NCBI RefSeq assembly: GCF_000379025.1
Contig: NZ_KB900617.1
Span: 520,821 to 584,820 of the forward strand
Direction: 5' to 3'
DNA length: 64,000 nucleotides
Origin: Orenia marismortui DSM 5156
GTDB taxonomy: Bacteria; Bacillota; Halanaerobiia; Halobacteroidales; Halobacteroidaceae
The position numbers and the translations under genes were made by a program. Under the pieces are notes generated by a model that searched no databases, had not been told where the DNA came from, and saw only the letters and a program-made list of their open reading frames with translations. Each line of letters opens with the position of its first letter. Within the stretch, counting starts at the first letter, position 1. This document shows, one piece after another, positions 35,124-45,667 of this stretch.

Positions 35124-36221
35124 CTAATCTGTAGTAAATCTAGATACATTCAATAAGATACCTACACCAGCTAACATAAATACTAAGGAAGAACCACCAT
35201 AACTAATAAAAGGTAAGGTTATTCCTGTAACAGGCATTGATCCACTCACTACAGCCATATTAATAATAGCCTGTAAGGTAATCATAGTTGTAATACCTAT
35301 CGCTAACATGCACCCAAATAAATCTTCTGATTTTAAAGCAATCTGTAATCCTCTCCATGCAAATAAAAAGTAAAGAGCTATAACAGTAAATGTACCTACA
35401 AAACCAAGTTCCTCACCTAAAACTGAAAAGATAAAATCTGTTCCTGGTTCAGGAAGGTAAAAGAATTTCTGTCTACTTCTTCCTAAGCCTGCTCCAAATA
35501 ATCCCCCTGACCCTAATGCATATAAAGATTGTATAATATGAAAACCAGAACCTAAAGGGTCTTTCCAAGGATCTAAAAATGATAATAATCTTTTTAAACG
35601 ATAAGGTTCAGTAATAATCATAAAAAATATCCCAGGAATACTCAATGAACCCAAACCTATTAAATGTCTCCATTTCGCTCCAGCAGCAACAAACATTACC
35701 ATAACCGTTGCACCTATAGTTACTGCTGTTCCCAAATCAGGCTCAGCTAAAATCAAAGCAAACACAACTCCCAATATAAGTAAAGGAGGAAATAATCCCT
35801 TCCAAAAACTTTTAATCCGTTTATTCTTTAAAGACAAATACCGAGACATATAAATAACCATTGATACTTTAGCTATCTCAGATACTTGTAATGGAGGTAA
35901 AGGCCCTAAATCAATCCATCTAGTAGATCCTTTTACATTTTTCCCTACTCCGGGAACTAAAACCAAAATCAATAATAACATACTCCCCATTAAAATTTTA
36001 GGAGACCATTTGATATATCTATGATAATCAAACTTCATAAAAAATATCATTACACCTATCCCAATAATTGACCAAAGCAACTGCCGCTTTAAGAAATAAA
36101 AACTATCATCATACCTTTGATAAGCTGAAATTGAAGTAGAACTAAAGACCATTACTACTCCAATACCTAATAAAGTTACTATTACAAAAAAAATTATAAA
36201 ATCAGGAGCTTTACGATACAT
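35124..36221 (-). CDS. ftsW: SEDS peptidoglycan polymerase FtsW/SpoVE
   Basis: 365 aa with about ten membrane helices. SEDS-family motifs: DYHRYIKWSP region after the second helix, RWIDLGPLPPLQVSEIAKV with EIAK signature, AEPDLGTAV with the catalytic Asp region, and PVTGITLPFISYGGSSLV. Polymerises glycan strands with its partner PBP (the SpoVD-like gene in this cluster). FtsW versus SpoVE cannot be separated by sequence alone; the local SpoVD-like PBP allows either. Confidence 0.94.
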   Translation of the reverse strand: MYRKAPDFIIFFVIVTLLGIGVVMVFSSTSISAYQRYDDSFYFLKRQLLWSIIGIGVMIFFMKFDYHRYIKWSPKILMGSMLLLILVLVPGVGKNVKGSTRWIDLGPLPPLQVSEIAKVSMVIYMSRYLSLKNKRIKSFWKGLFPPLLILGVVFALILAEPDLGTAVTIGATVMVMFVAAGAKWRHLIGLGSLSIPGIFFMIITEPYRLKRLLSFLDPWKDPLGSGFHIIQSLYALGSGGLFGAGLGRSRQKFFYLPEPGTDFIFSVLGEELGFVGTFTVIALYFLFAWRGLQIALKSEDLFGCMLAIGITTMITLQAIINMAVVSGSMPVTGITLPFISYGGSSLVFMLAGVGILLNVSRFTTD

Positions 36222-36265
36222 AGTATTTCCTCCTTATAAAATAGAACCTTAAACCAAGCCATTAA

Positions 36266-37630
36266 TTATAAACTATGAATTTCTCTTACTGCTTCTTTAA
36301 ATTTCTCTCCTCTTTCTTCATAATTATTAAACATATCCCAGCTTGCACAAGCAGGTGATAATAATACAATTCCTTCTCCAGCTGCTAAATCAGAGGATAC
36401 TTTAACTGCTTCTTGAATAGTTTCTACAGGATATATATTATTATAAGCTAATTTAGTAAGACTATTTTTTATACTTTCCGCAGTTTCTCCCAGTAGTACT
36501 ACCGCTTCAACCTTGTCAACTATAACCTCAGCCAAATCAGAAAAATCAGATCCTTTATCTTTCCCACCTGCTATTAAAGTTATAGGCGGTTCAAAAGTCT
36601 CTATTGCTTTAATTGCAGCTATAGGATTTGTTCCTTTAGAGTCATTAATATATTTTACTCCTTCAATAACAGCAACCTCTTCAATCCTATGCTCTACTCC
36701 AGTAAACTCTTTTAATATCTTTATTAACATTTCTTTTTCTATATTCATTAATAAGGATACCGCTACTGCTCCTAAAGCATTTTCTAAATTGTGGGGACCT
36801 TTTATACCTAACTGCTTAATATCAATAATTTCTTCTTTAACCCCTCTTAGATCAGCAATGATCTTATCAGCTTCTAAATAAATTCCGCTTTCTAATTTTT
36901 CTTGCTGGCTGAAAAAAATAACCTTTGCATCTGTATTATCAGCAAAACCTCTAACTATAGGATCATCATAATTCAAAATTATATAATCTCCTTTATTTTG
37001 ATTCATAAGTAGTTTTCTTTTGGCTTTAATATACTCTTTAAAGCTACCATGCCTATCTAGATGATCTGGTGTAATATTTAAGAATAGACTAATCTTTGGT
37101 CTAAAATCTCTAATCCCCTCTAATTGAAAAGAACTAATCTCTGCTATTACTGTAGCATCCTCATTTAAATATGGAAGATCTCGAATTAAAGCTCTACCTA
37201 TATTCCCACCAACCACTGTTTTCCTACCAGTAGACTTGAATATTTCACCAATCAAAGTTGTAGTTGTAGTCTTACCATTAGTACCGGTAATAGCTATAAT
37301 AGGAGCCTTACAAAATTTATAAGCCAATTCTATTTCACTAATTATTTCTATTCCCTTATCTCTAGCTTGGCATAAAATAGGAATATCTATGGGAACTCCA
37401 GGGCTTATAATAATCAAATCAGATTCTAGAATTAAATCTACAGTATGTCCTCCTAAATCAAATTTCACTTTATAGTTCTGCAATAATTTGATTTCTTCTT
37501 CTAACTCTAATTTAGATTTTGTATCACTAACTATAACTTTAGCTCCTTGTTTATCTAAAAATTTAACTGTTTCTACTCCAGTTCTTTTACCTAAGCCTAT
37601 AACTGTAACCAACTTACCTTCTAATTCCAT
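36266..37630 (-). CDS. murD: UDP-N-acetylmuramoylalanine--D-glutamate ligase MurD
   Basis: 454 aa Mur ligase adding D-glutamate. N-terminal Rossmann-like domain (VTVIGLGKRTGVETVKFL), ATP site IAITGTNGKTTTTTLIGEI, central NITPDHLDRHGSF, and C-terminal YINDSKGTNPIAAIKAIE with LIAGGKDKGSDF. Lies between mraY and ftsW as usual. Confidence 0.97.
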   Translation of the reverse strand: MELEGKLVTVIGLGKRTGVETVKFLDKQGAKVIVSDTKSKLELEEEIKLLQNYKVKFDLGGHTVDLILESDLIIISPGVPIDIPILCQARDKGIEIISEIELAYKFCKAPIIAITGTNGKTTTTTLIGEIFKSTGRKTVVGGNIGRALIRDLPYLNEDATVIAEISSFQLEGIRDFRPKISLFLNITPDHLDRHGSFKEYIKAKRKLLMNQNKGDYIILNYDDPIVRGFADNTDAKVIFFSQQEKLESGIYLEADKIIADLRGVKEEIIDIKQLGIKGPHNLENALGAVAVSLLMNIEKEMLIKILKEFTGVEHRIEEVAVIEGVKYINDSKGTNPIAAIKAIETFEPPITLIAGGKDKGSDFSDLAEVIVDKVEAVVLLGETAESIKNSLTKLAYNNIYPVETIQEAVKVSSDLAAGEGIVLLSPACASWDMFNNYEERGEKFKEAVREIHSL

Positions 37631-37646
37631 AATATCTTCCTTTCTC

Positions 37647-38612
37647 TTAACTTAACTTAGCAAAGCCTAACAAGCCAATTAAAGATAACATAATTGCTAT
37701 AATCCAAAACCTAATAACTATTTTAGATTCACTCCACCCACTCTTTTCAAAATGGTGGTGAATTGGAGTCATTTTAAATATTCTTTTACCCCCTGTTAGT
37801 TTAAAATAACTAACTTGCATCATTACTGATATAGCTTCTATAACATATACTCCACCAATAATAAATAAAAAAAGTTCTGTTTTTGTTATTACTGCAAGGC
37901 TAGCCAAAGCTCCACCTAATGCCAAAGAACCCGTATCTCCCATAAAAACTTGTGCAGGATAACTGTTAAACCAGGCAAATCCTAAACAAGCCCCAGCAAT
38001 AGCTATAGTAAAAATAGCTAGATTCAAATAAGCAAATTGATACAAGATATAAGTATAAGTAATAGCTACAATAATTGTAACTCCTGAAGCTAATCCATCT
38101 AATCCATCAGTTAAATTAACTGCATTAGAAGTTCCAACTACAACAGTAACTATAAAAGGTATAAATAACACTCCCAAATCAATGCTTGTATGTAAATAAG
38201 GAATTAAAATAGCAGTTCCTATCTCTAACTTTTTTAATGCTACAAATGCCAAAACAACAGCAATTATAATCTGTCCAAACAATTTCTGTTTAGGATTTAA
38301 CCCTTCATTCTTATTGGTAATTATATTAATTGCATCATCCAATAATCCCAAAAATCCATATCCTAGCATTACAAACAAAGCTAAAATAACCCTAGAGTTC
38401 AACTTACTAATGGTTAATGTAGCAACTACTACAGACAAAAGAATAATAATCCCACCCATAGTAGGAGTACCAGCTTTTTTCAAATGACTTTTTGGTCCAA
38501 CTTCTCTAATATTTTGGCCAAATTTCAATCTTCTAAACCAATTAATTAATATTGGACCAGTTAATAAACTAATAACCAAAGATATGGAAGCTGCAAATAT
38601 TAAGTCAACCAC
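37647..38612 (-). CDS. mraY: Phospho-N-acetylmuramoyl-pentapeptide transferase MraY
   Basis: About 321 aa integral membrane enzyme making lipid I. Motifs: KKAGTPTMGGIIILLSV, LDDAINII, NAVNLTDGLDGLASG and FMGDTGSLALGGALA, and the HHHFEKSGWSE loop with catalytic histidines. GTG at 38612 is preferred because AAGGAG lies 8 nt upstream; the GTG at 38621 overlaps that site. Confidence 0.97.
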   Translation of the reverse strand: MVDLIFAASISLVISLLTGPILINWFRRLKFGQNIREVGPKSHLKKAGTPTMGGIIILLSVVVATLTISKLNSRVILALFVMLGYGFLGLLDDAINIITNKNEGLNPKQKLFGQIIIAVVLAFVALKKLEIGTAILIPYLHTSIDLGVLFIPFIVTVVVGTSNAVNLTDGLDGLASGVTIIVAITYTYILYQFAYLNLAIFTIAIAGACLGFAWFNSYPAQVFMGDTGSLALGGALASLAVITKTELFLFIIGGVYVIEAISVMMQVSYFKLTGGKRIFKMTPIHHHFEKSGWSESKIVIRFWIIAIMLSLIGLLGFAKLS

Positions 38613-38624
38613 TACTATCACTCC

Positions 38625-40001
38625 TTAATTGTCAGATAATACTTGTGAAACCTCTTCAAGCTTCATGCCTCGTGAACCCTTTACTAAAATTGTATCACCA
38701 TTACTTACAATCTCCAATAATTTTCTAATCAATTTATCTTTATCTTCATAAATAAATATCCTAGATTTATCCATTCCATTTTGCTTAGCCCCTTTGGCAA
38801 CTTTTCTTGCTAACTTACCAAAAGAAAACAAATATTCAATATTCATTTCTGCAACTAGTTCACCTAATTTAATATGCTCTTCTATAGCTAAATCTCCTAA
38901 CTCTAACATATCTCCCAAAACCGCTATTTTATTTTCCTTAGCTATATCCTTTAAAGTGTTTAACGCAGCTTTCATTGAGGTGGGGTTAGCATTGTAAGTA
39001 TCATTTATAATTTTATATCCTGACTCACTAACTATAATTTGGTTACGCATTTTACTCAAATTAAGATTAGATAGTCCAGTTTTTATATCTGCCAAAGGAA
39101 TATCTAAACTAATAGCTACAGTAATAGCAGCTAAAGAATTATATACATTATATTCACCTGGAACTGCTAAATTAATAATATCTTTATATCCTTTTTCTTC
39201 TATAATTAGTTCAAAAGAGATACTATCATCTGATTTCTTAATCTTTCCTGCTTTCACATCGTTATCTTTGTCTAAACCATACTTAATCACCTTAGACTGA
39301 GTTAACTCTTCCATCTTTCTAACCCTATTATCATCACCGTTCAAAATAGCTATGCCATCTTTATTAAGAGCAATAATTAATTCCGATTTAGCCTGAGCTA
39401 TATTGTCCACTGTCCCTAAAAGTTCAATATGAGTAAGCCCAACATTGGTAATAACCCCTAGGTTGGGAAGAGCAATCTCTGCTAGCTCTGATATCTGCCC
39501 TAAACCTCTCATACCCATTTCAACAACTACTGCTTCATAACTATTATCTAGTCTAAATAATGTCAGTGGTAAACCTATTTCATTATTAAAATTACCTTCT
39601 GTCTTTAAAGTCTTATACTTTGTCTGTAATACAGAAGCAATCATATCCTTTGTAGTTGTCTTTCCTGTACTTCCTGTAACAGCTACTACGGGAATATCAA
39701 ATTTACTGCGATAATAACAGGCCAAATCTTGTAAGGCTTTAGTTGTATCATATACCTTAACTAAAGGAATATCTAAATCTAATTTCTGATTTTGAGAAAC
39801 TATTGCTGCAATAGCACCTTTACTAATCGCAGCTTCTAGAAAATTATGTCCATCAAAATTATCACCTTCTATAGCAATAAATAAAGAAGCTTCCTCTATA
39901 GTTCTACTATCAATAGATATCTTATCTACTTTAAGCTTTCGATTATTTATTACCTCACCAGAAACAGCCTTAGATATCTCAGCTAAAGTTAATGGTTCCA
40001 T
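38625..40001 (-). CDS. murF: UDP-MurNAc-tripeptide--D-alanyl-D-alanine ligase MurF
   Basis: 458 aa Mur ligase adding D-Ala-D-Ala. ATP site VVAVTGSTGKTTTKDMIASV, NVGLTHIELLGT, and C-terminal KIINDTYNANPTSMKAAL. The start overlaps the murE stop by one base (TAATG), indicating coupled translation. Confidence 0.97.
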   Translation of the reverse strand: MEPLTLAEISKAVSGEVINNRKLKVDKISIDSRTIEEASLFIAIEGDNFDGHNFLEAAISKGAIAAIVSQNQKLDLDIPLVKVYDTTKALQDLACYYRSKFDIPVVAVTGSTGKTTTKDMIASVLQTKYKTLKTEGNFNNEIGLPLTLFRLDNSYEAVVVEMGMRGLGQISELAEIALPNLGVITNVGLTHIELLGTVDNIAQAKSELIIALNKDGIAILNGDDNRVRKMEELTQSKVIKYGLDKDNDVKAGKIKKSDDSISFELIIEEKGYKDIINLAVPGEYNVYNSLAAITVAISLDIPLADIKTGLSNLNLSKMRNQIIVSESGYKIINDTYNANPTSMKAALNTLKDIAKENKIAVLGDMLELGDLAIEEHIKLGELVAEMNIEYLFSFGKLARKVAKGAKQNGMDKSRIFIYEDKDKLIRKLLEIVSNGDTILVKGSRGMKLEEVSQVLSDN

Positions 40002-41470
40002 TAACTTTCACCTCTTGCCCTAATAGCATCTCTAGCTACTTCTCTGTCATCAAAATCAATTGTTTTATCTTTAAGAATCTGATAAGTTTCATGTCCTTTT
40101 CCTACAATAATAACTATATCTTCTGGATTAGCCAAATCAATTGCCTTCTTAATAGCAGTGGCTCTATCTTCAATAATTATATAATCTTTACCCTCTTCTT
40201 TACCTTCATTCTTAATTCCAACCTCAATCTCATTAATAATCTCCATCGGTTTTTCACTACGTGGATTGTCAGAAGTAACAATAGCAAAATCACCCAAAGT
40301 CCCCCCTATACGTCCCATAATAGGTCTTTTCTTTCTATCACGGTCTCCTCCACAACCAAAAACTACTATTTTACGACCTTTAGTGAATTCTGCAGCAGTA
40401 TTTAAAACATTTTCCATACCATCTGGTGTATGGGCATAATCAACTATAACCCCAAATTGTTGGCCTTCATCTATAATCTGAAACCTTCCAGGCACACCTT
40501 CAATCTCTTCTAACCCTGCAGCAATCTCTTTTAAGCCATATCCTAAGCTATAAACTGTTCCTATTGCTGCTAAAGAATTATAAACATTAAAACGTCCTGT
40601 TAAATTCAATTTAGTATCTATACTTTTGTCTCCTAGTTTTAATTTATAACTTACACCCTTTTGAGTTACTTGAATATTCTCTGCCATAATATCTGCTTTA
40701 TTATTAAGTCCATAACTTAAAACCTCTCCTAAAGATTCTTGAATAATATATTCACTTCTTTTATCATCAATATTAATAATAGAAGGATTCTCATTCAACT
40801 GAAATAGCTTCGTCTTAGCTTTTAAGTAATCTTCAAAAGATTGATGAAAATCTAAATGATCTTGGCTTAAATTAGTAAATACCTGCCTATCGAAATCCAC
40901 TTCTAAAACCCTATCTAATTCTAAAGCATGTGAAGATACTTCCATTACTACATGGGTAACCTCTGACTCTAACATTTCAGAAAAAATTCGTTGCAAATCC
41001 AAAGATTCAGGGGTTGTTCGACTAGCATTCTCTTCTTTATCTCCTATTTTATTCTTAATAGTACCAATTAACCCTGTATTAATACCCAATTTTTTTAATA
41101 TAGAATCAATCAAATAAGTTGTAGTCGTCTTACCATTAGTACCTGTTACTCCAATCACTGTTAAATCTTTAGAAGGATAATTATAAAATTTAGCACTTAG
41201 TTTAGCTAATGCCTTTCTAGAATCATCTACTTTTATTACAGGTATGCTAGACACCTTAACATCCTTCTCAACAATAATAGCACTGGCACCATTATTAATA
41301 GCCGATTCTATAAACCTATGTCCATCCTCTTTAAAACCAGTTATTGCTACAAACAAACAACCCTTTTGCACCTTTCTAGAATCATAAGCTATACCAGAAA
41401 TATCTATATCAAAATTTTTTTCATCTCTTTCAATTCCTAATACTTTAACTAGATCTCCTAATTTAATCAT
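40001..41470 (-). CDS. murE: UDP-MurNAc-tripeptide ligase MurE, meso-DAP type
   Basis: About 489 aa. ATP site VIGVTGTNGKTTTTYLIDSI; THVVMEVSSHALELDRV; late motif VTSDNPRSEKP. The DNPR form of this motif marks enzymes that add meso-diaminopimelate rather than lysine, so the cell wall is probably DAP type. Start ATG at 41470 follows GGGGGG; the longer read to 41512 has no ribosome site. Confidence 0.96.
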   Translation of the reverse strand: MIKLGDLVKVLGIERDEKNFDIDISGIAYDSRKVQKGCLFVAITGFKEDGHRFIESAINNGASAIIVEKDVKVSSIPVIKVDDSRKALAKLSAKFYNYPSKDLTVIGVTGTNGKTTTTYLIDSILKKLGINTGLIGTIKNKIGDKEENASRTTPESLDLQRIFSEMLESEVTHVVMEVSSHALELDRVLEVDFDRQVFTNLSQDHLDFHQSFEDYLKAKTKLFQLNENPSIINIDDKRSEYIIQESLGEVLSYGLNNKADIMAENIQVTQKGVSYKLKLGDKSIDTKLNLTGRFNVYNSLAAIGTVYSLGYGLKEIAAGLEEIEGVPGRFQIIDEGQQFGVIVDYAHTPDGMENVLNTAAEFTKGRKIVVFGCGGDRDRKKRPIMGRIGGTLGDFAIVTSDNPRSEKPMEIINEIEVGIKNEGKEEGKDYIIIEDRATAIKKAIDLANPEDIVIIVGKGHETYQILKDKTIDFDDREVARDAIRARGES

Positions 41471-41553
41471 TCTAACCCCCCTAACTATAATTCCACTATA
41501 AAAATATAGCATTTTTAAATTGATATTTATAATTTATATTAGTTATCAAATTT

Positions 41554-43629
41554 TTATTTGAGCCAAACTGTAATATACTTTCCTGAGTCAACTAAATTAC
41601 CGGCTTTAGGTCTTTGATTTACCACTTTACCACTACCATGCCATCTCAATCTCAAACCTAAATCACTTAATAAGTTAGCTGCTTCTTTTACTCTAACTCC
41701 AGTTAAATCTGGAATAGTTACTCTATATCTACTCTTACTCTCTTCAGCACCTTTAAAAAATAAAATAACTGTACTACCTTCATTAACAACAACTTCTGGA
41801 TTAGGAACTTGATCTACAATAACATCGCCTTCACCTTCTAATTTTACTTTCAATCCGGATGAAACCAATATTTCTTCCGCATCACTTAAAGAAAGATTTT
41901 TTACATTAGGTATTTTGACTCTCTTTATTCTTTCTTCTTCCTCAGTTTTAATCTCTTCTTGTGGAGGAATTTCTAAATATCTTAAAGAATCTTCAACTAC
42001 ATTGTGAAAGATAGGAGCTGCTACCTGTGAACCATAATAGGGATAACTACTTACTCCTGACAATACCACTAGAACAACTAAATGAGGATCATCAGAAGGT
42101 ACCATGCCTATAAATGAAGAGTCATATAACTGCTTACCATAATGCTTTGCTGTACCTGTCTTACCACCTATTTCATATCCTTTTACTGCCGCTTTCTTAC
42201 CTGAACCTTCTTTTACTACTCCAGACAAAAGCTCTCTCACAGTTTTAGCCGTCTTCTTAGATATTACTCTTCTTATTGGTTCCGGGGATACATCTTTAAT
42301 TGTCTTTCCTGCAGAATTTCTAATTTCTTTAACCAAATGAGGCCTTAATAATTGACCATCATTAGCAACAGCAGATACAGCAGTAATTAATTGAATTGGA
42401 GTCACCGAAATACCATGGCCAAAAGATATAGTAGCCAGTTCCACAGGACCTATCTCTGGTAAATCATACATTAATCCTTTAGCTTCACCAGGTAGCTGAA
42501 TATTTGTTTTGTCACTGAAACCAAAAGCTTCTATATATTTATAAAAGGTTTCTTTTCCAATTCTTTGACCAACTTGAACAAATCCAGGGTTACAAGAATT
42601 CTGTACAACCTCTGCAAAAGTCTGGCTACCATGTCCACCACTCTTCCAACAGTGAATAGTCTGACCAGCTACTTCTATATATCCAGGATCAAAAAATCTA
42701 TCATTTGGATGTACAACTCCTTCTTCTAGACCAGCAGCAGTTGTAATAATTTTAAAGGTAGAACCTGGTTCATAAGTATCTGATACAGCACGATCCCTCC
42801 AAAGTCCTGGGCTATATTTAGCAAAATTATTAGGGTCATAAGTAGGTCGATTTGCTAATGCTAAAATTTGACCTGTCTTAGGATCCATCATAATTATTGT
42901 TGCAGCCTTAGCTGTATGCTCTGTTAACGCTTTATCTAACTCTCGTTCTGCTATGTATTGAAGAACATTATCTATGGTCAAATAAATATTATTCCCATCA
43001 TCTGGAGCTTTATAATCCTTAATTCCCTCAGGAATCTTTCGACCAACAGCATCACTTTCAATAGAAATTCTCCCTGGGTTCCCTCTTAATTCATAATCAT
43101 AAGACAATTCAATTCCTTGTAATCCCTGATTATCAACACCAGAAAAACCTAATAAATGAGATGCAAGAACACCTTTAGGATAAAATCGCTTAGTTTCATC
43201 GGTAAAAGTTATTCCCGAAAGATTTAATTTTCTAATTTTTTTAGCTTGTTCTTCACTTACTTTACGAGCAATATATACAGCAGCAGCCTTTTTAGTTATT
43301 CTTTCATAAATATCATCCTGACTTTGGTCTAATATCTTAGATAACTTCTTAGCCGTTTCCTTAGCATTTTTGACCTCTTTGGGTATAGCTACAACTGTAT
43401 CGGCACTAGCACTAACCGCTAACTCTACTCCATTTCGATCATAAATGATTCCACGCTTAGGCTCTACTTTTAACTCTCTTAGTCTTTGTCCTAAAGCTTT
43501 TTGTTGATATTTATTATTACTTATAATTTGTATCCATAAGAACCGAGCTGATAAAGATAGCATAAACAAAATTACAAATAAAAATAATATACTAATCCTC
43601 TTTCTAATTTCTAATCTTAGCTTTTTCAT
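41554..43629 (-). CDS. spoVD: Class B penicillin-binding protein with two PASTA domains (SpoVD/FtsI-like)
   Basis: 691 aa transpeptidase. N-terminal membrane helix (ISILFLFVILFMLSLSARF), PBP dimerisation domain (RGIIYDRNGVELAVSAS), transpeptidase domain with SxxK in EPGSTFKIITT, SxN in QNSCNPGF and KTG in IGGKTGTAKHYGK, then two PASTA domains (about 565-625 and 630-691). Works with the SEDS protein. Clostridial clusters of this layout often have only one such PBP acting as SpoVD or FtsI; which it is here is undecided. Confidence 0.92.
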   Translation of the reverse strand: MKKLRLEIRKRISILFLFVILFMLSLSARFLWIQIISNNKYQQKALGQRLRELKVEPKRGIIYDRNGVELAVSASADTVVAIPKEVKNAKETAKKLSKILDQSQDDIYERITKKAAAVYIARKVSEEQAKKIRKLNLSGITFTDETKRFYPKGVLASHLLGFSGVDNQGLQGIELSYDYELRGNPGRISIESDAVGRKIPEGIKDYKAPDDGNNIYLTIDNVLQYIAERELDKALTEHTAKAATIIMMDPKTGQILALANRPTYDPNNFAKYSPGLWRDRAVSDTYEPGSTFKIITTAAGLEEGVVHPNDRFFDPGYIEVAGQTIHCWKSGGHGSQTFAEVVQNSCNPGFVQVGQRIGKETFYKYIEAFGFSDKTNIQLPGEAKGLMYDLPEIGPVELATISFGHGISVTPIQLITAVSAVANDGQLLRPHLVKEIRNSAGKTIKDVSPEPIRRVISKKTAKTVRELLSGVVKEGSGKKAAVKGYEIGGKTGTAKHYGKQLYDSSFIGMVPSDDPHLVVLVVLSGVSSYPYYGSQVAAPIFHNVVEDSLRYLEIPPQEEIKTEEEERIKRVKIPNVKNLSLSDAEEILVSSGLKVKLEGEGDVIVDQVPNPEVVVNEGSTVILFFKGAEESKSRYRVTIPDLTGVRVKEAANLLSDLGLRLRWHGSGKVVNQRPKAGNLVDSGKYITVWLK

Positions 43630-43663
43630 TTAACTACCCCCTCATTTAATTTTAGGAGGATTA

Positions 43664-44167
43664 TCATTCTAAAGTTCCTGCTTGAACTTTAGACATAGTA
43701 GAAAACCAAACTAATAGTCTATCTTTAATACTTTTATCAAAATTAGTCTTGTTTCTGCTATTTTCTTTATGCTTTGAAGTCTCCAATTTATCTTTCTGTA
43801 ATGGTTTTGATGATACAATATATTTAACTTTATTGGGTTCTATCATTCCTAACTTATTTTTAGCAATCTTCTCAATTCTAGATAAAGATTTCAACTCGGA
43901 AATATCCAACTGTAAATGCGCCTGCTCTGTTTTTAATTTATCCCTTTTTTCTTCTAATTTTTCCACCTCAAAATTCATTCTAGAAATCTGAACATATTGG
44001 TTAATATATAAAATAACTAAAATTCCAATTAAAAATATTAAGAAACCATATAATAGCATCAATTTAAATGTAGCATTACTACGAGACTTTTTGACCTTAG
44101 TTCTAACATTTTGACGTATTCGACTTTGGTGATGGTCTAAATATTCTCTTCTAGGTCTCTTTACCAA
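43664..44167 (-). CDS. ftsL: Cell division protein FtsL
   Basis: 167 aa. A basic cytoplasmic start, one membrane helix at about 32-54 (FKLMLLYGFLIFLIGILVIL), and a coiled-coil leucine-zipper region (about 64-105, KLEEKRDKLKTEQAHLQLDI). IEKIAKNKLGMIEP is the usual FtsL close. The extra C-terminal ~45 residues are low complexity and charged. Position between rsmH and the PBP gene is diagnostic. TTG start. Confidence 0.85.
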   Translation of the reverse strand: MVKRPRREYLDHHQSRIRQNVRTKVKKSRSNATFKLMLLYGFLIFLIGILVILYINQYVQISRMNFEVEKLEEKRDKLKTEQAHLQLDISELKSLSRIEKIAKNKLGMIEPNKVKYIVSSKPLQKDKLETSKHKENSRNKTNFDKSIKDRLLVWFSTMSKVQAGTLE

Positions 44168-44184
44168 CTTTATTCACCAACCTT

Positions 44185-45132
44185 TTATTTTAGAACCTTT
44201 ATCTTCTCCGCTACCCTTAATTTAGCGCTTCTAGATCTAGAGTTTAGATCAATCTCTTCTTCGCTAGGTAAAATAGGACTTCTTGTTATAATTTTAACTT
44301 TCTGCTGAACATCACAAGTACATACCGGAAATTTAGGTGGGCAAATACATTTCCTAGCTAAATCTTTAAAAGTATGCTTTACAATTCTATCCTCTAAAGA
44401 ATGAAAAGTTATTACACAAACTCTCCCCTTAGGATTTAACCTATCTACAGCATCTTTTATTGTTGATTCAATAATATCTAACTCATTATTAACAGCTATT
44501 CTTAAAGCTTGAAAAGTCCTACGAGCTGGATGAGGACCTTCTCTTCTGGCTCCCACTGGAATAGCAGCTTTAATTATATCCACTAGTTGAGTAGTAGTTT
44601 CTATCTCTTCTTTATTTCTATAATCAACTATAAACTCAGCAATTCTACTTGCCCACCTTTCCTCTCCATATTCTTCAATAATATCATTTAGCTCCTGGTG
44701 GGATAAATTATTAACTAAATCTGCCGCTGTTCTACCCTTCTTTTGATTCATTCTCATATCTAAGGGTGCATCATATTTATAGCTAAAACCCCGTTCTGGA
44801 GTATCTAATTGATAAGAAGATACTCCTAAATCAAACAAAACTCCATCTACCTTATCTATACCTAATTCATCTAAAATTAATTTTAAATTTTGATAATTAT
44901 CTTGAACCAGCTCTATTTGAGCATCGAAAGCTTCTAATTTTTTTTGAGCGGCTTTAATTGCTGCTTTATCTTGGTCAATACCTATTAATTTACCTTTAGA
45001 ACCAATCAATTTAGCTATCTCTGATGAGTGACCAGCTCCCCCCAAAGTACAATCAACATAAATCCCGCCCTCTTTACAATTTAAATGTTCGATACTTTCC
45101 TTTAATAATACAGAAATATGATTAAAATCCAT
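44185..45132 (-). CDS. rsmH: 16S rRNA (cytosine(1402)-N(4))-methyltransferase RsmH
   Basis: 315 aa SAM-dependent methyltransferase (formerly MraW). Family motifs: [32 protein letters not shown] as SAM loop, [20 protein letters not shown], and [20 protein letters not shown] with a cysteine-rich [12 protein letters not shown]. First gene of the dcw cluster here; the usual mraZ upstream is missing, and instead there are 600 nt with a repeat element. Confidence 0.97.
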   Translation of the reverse strand: MDFNHISVLLKESIEHLNCKEGGIYVDCTLGGAGHSSEIAKLIGSKGKLIGIDQDKAAIKAAQKKLEAFDAQIELVQDNYQNLKLILDELGIDKVDGVLFDLGVSSYQLDTPERGFSYKYDAPLDMRMNQKKGRTAADLVNNLSHQELNDIIEEYGEERWASRIAEFIVDYRNKEEIETTTQLVDIIKAAIPVGARREGPHPARRTFQALRIAVNNELDIIESTIKDAVDRLNPKGRVCVITFHSLEDRIVKHTFKDLARKCICPPKFPVCTCDVQQKVKIITRSPILPSEEEIDLNSRSRSAKLRVAEKIKVLK

Positions 45133-45241
45133 GAATTTATCACCTTATCCTTTAATATCTTATTTACTTATTATGCAATTAACTTAACTATAGATCTAAT
45201 ATCATAGTTATCTAATTTTAGAATAAAATCTAAATATATCT

Positions 45242-45370
45242 CTATAGAAAGAGATTGCGACAGTTTTTATTAGCTGCTAGCTACTGGCTTCTAGCCTTTA
45301 GCTTTATAAGTTCTTAGCTAATAGCCAGAGGCTAGAAGCTAGTAGCTAAATTGTCGTAATATCCCTATTA
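45242..45370. repeat. MITE-like heptamer element, copy B
   Basis: Left end ATAGAAAGAGATTGCGACAG then TTTT (45244-45267) and right end AAATTGTCGTAATATCCCTATTA (45348-45370 in pieces) are imperfect inverted repeats. Inner arms are 7-nt words TAGCTGC/TAGCTAC/TGGCTTC/TAGCCTT and, inverted, AGAGGCTAGAAGCTAGTAGC. Closest to copy A in inner words. Lies upstream of rsmH. Confidence 0.72.
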
Positions 45371-45660
45371 AGTCTCACTTATGTCTTAAATATCTATAGA
45401 ATTACTGAAAAAAAGCAATCTATTTTCACTATATGATTTCCAAATAATAACTAAATTAATATAAATATTTTATAAATTTGATTACAATCATCTAGTATAT
45501 GTTTTGTTTTTTTAAGATTTAATATTTGCTATAAAATTCAATACTTATGTGTTTCTATAAATCTCAATAAATTCCTCTAATTTAGCCATGATAAAAAGAT
45601 TTTAATTACAATAAAATGAAATAAATGGTTTACAGTTTGAAGGAAATATATTTTACAAAT
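45371..45660. other. AT-rich stretch upstream of the 39-aa gene, nothing firm seen
   Basis: About 290 nt between the repeat element and the sigma-K-like promoter. It probably holds the promoter of rsmH on the minus strand, but I cannot pick a convincing -35/-10 pair. No ORF of note, no mraZ remnant. Confidence 0.35.
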
Positions 45661-45667
45661 TATTGTA

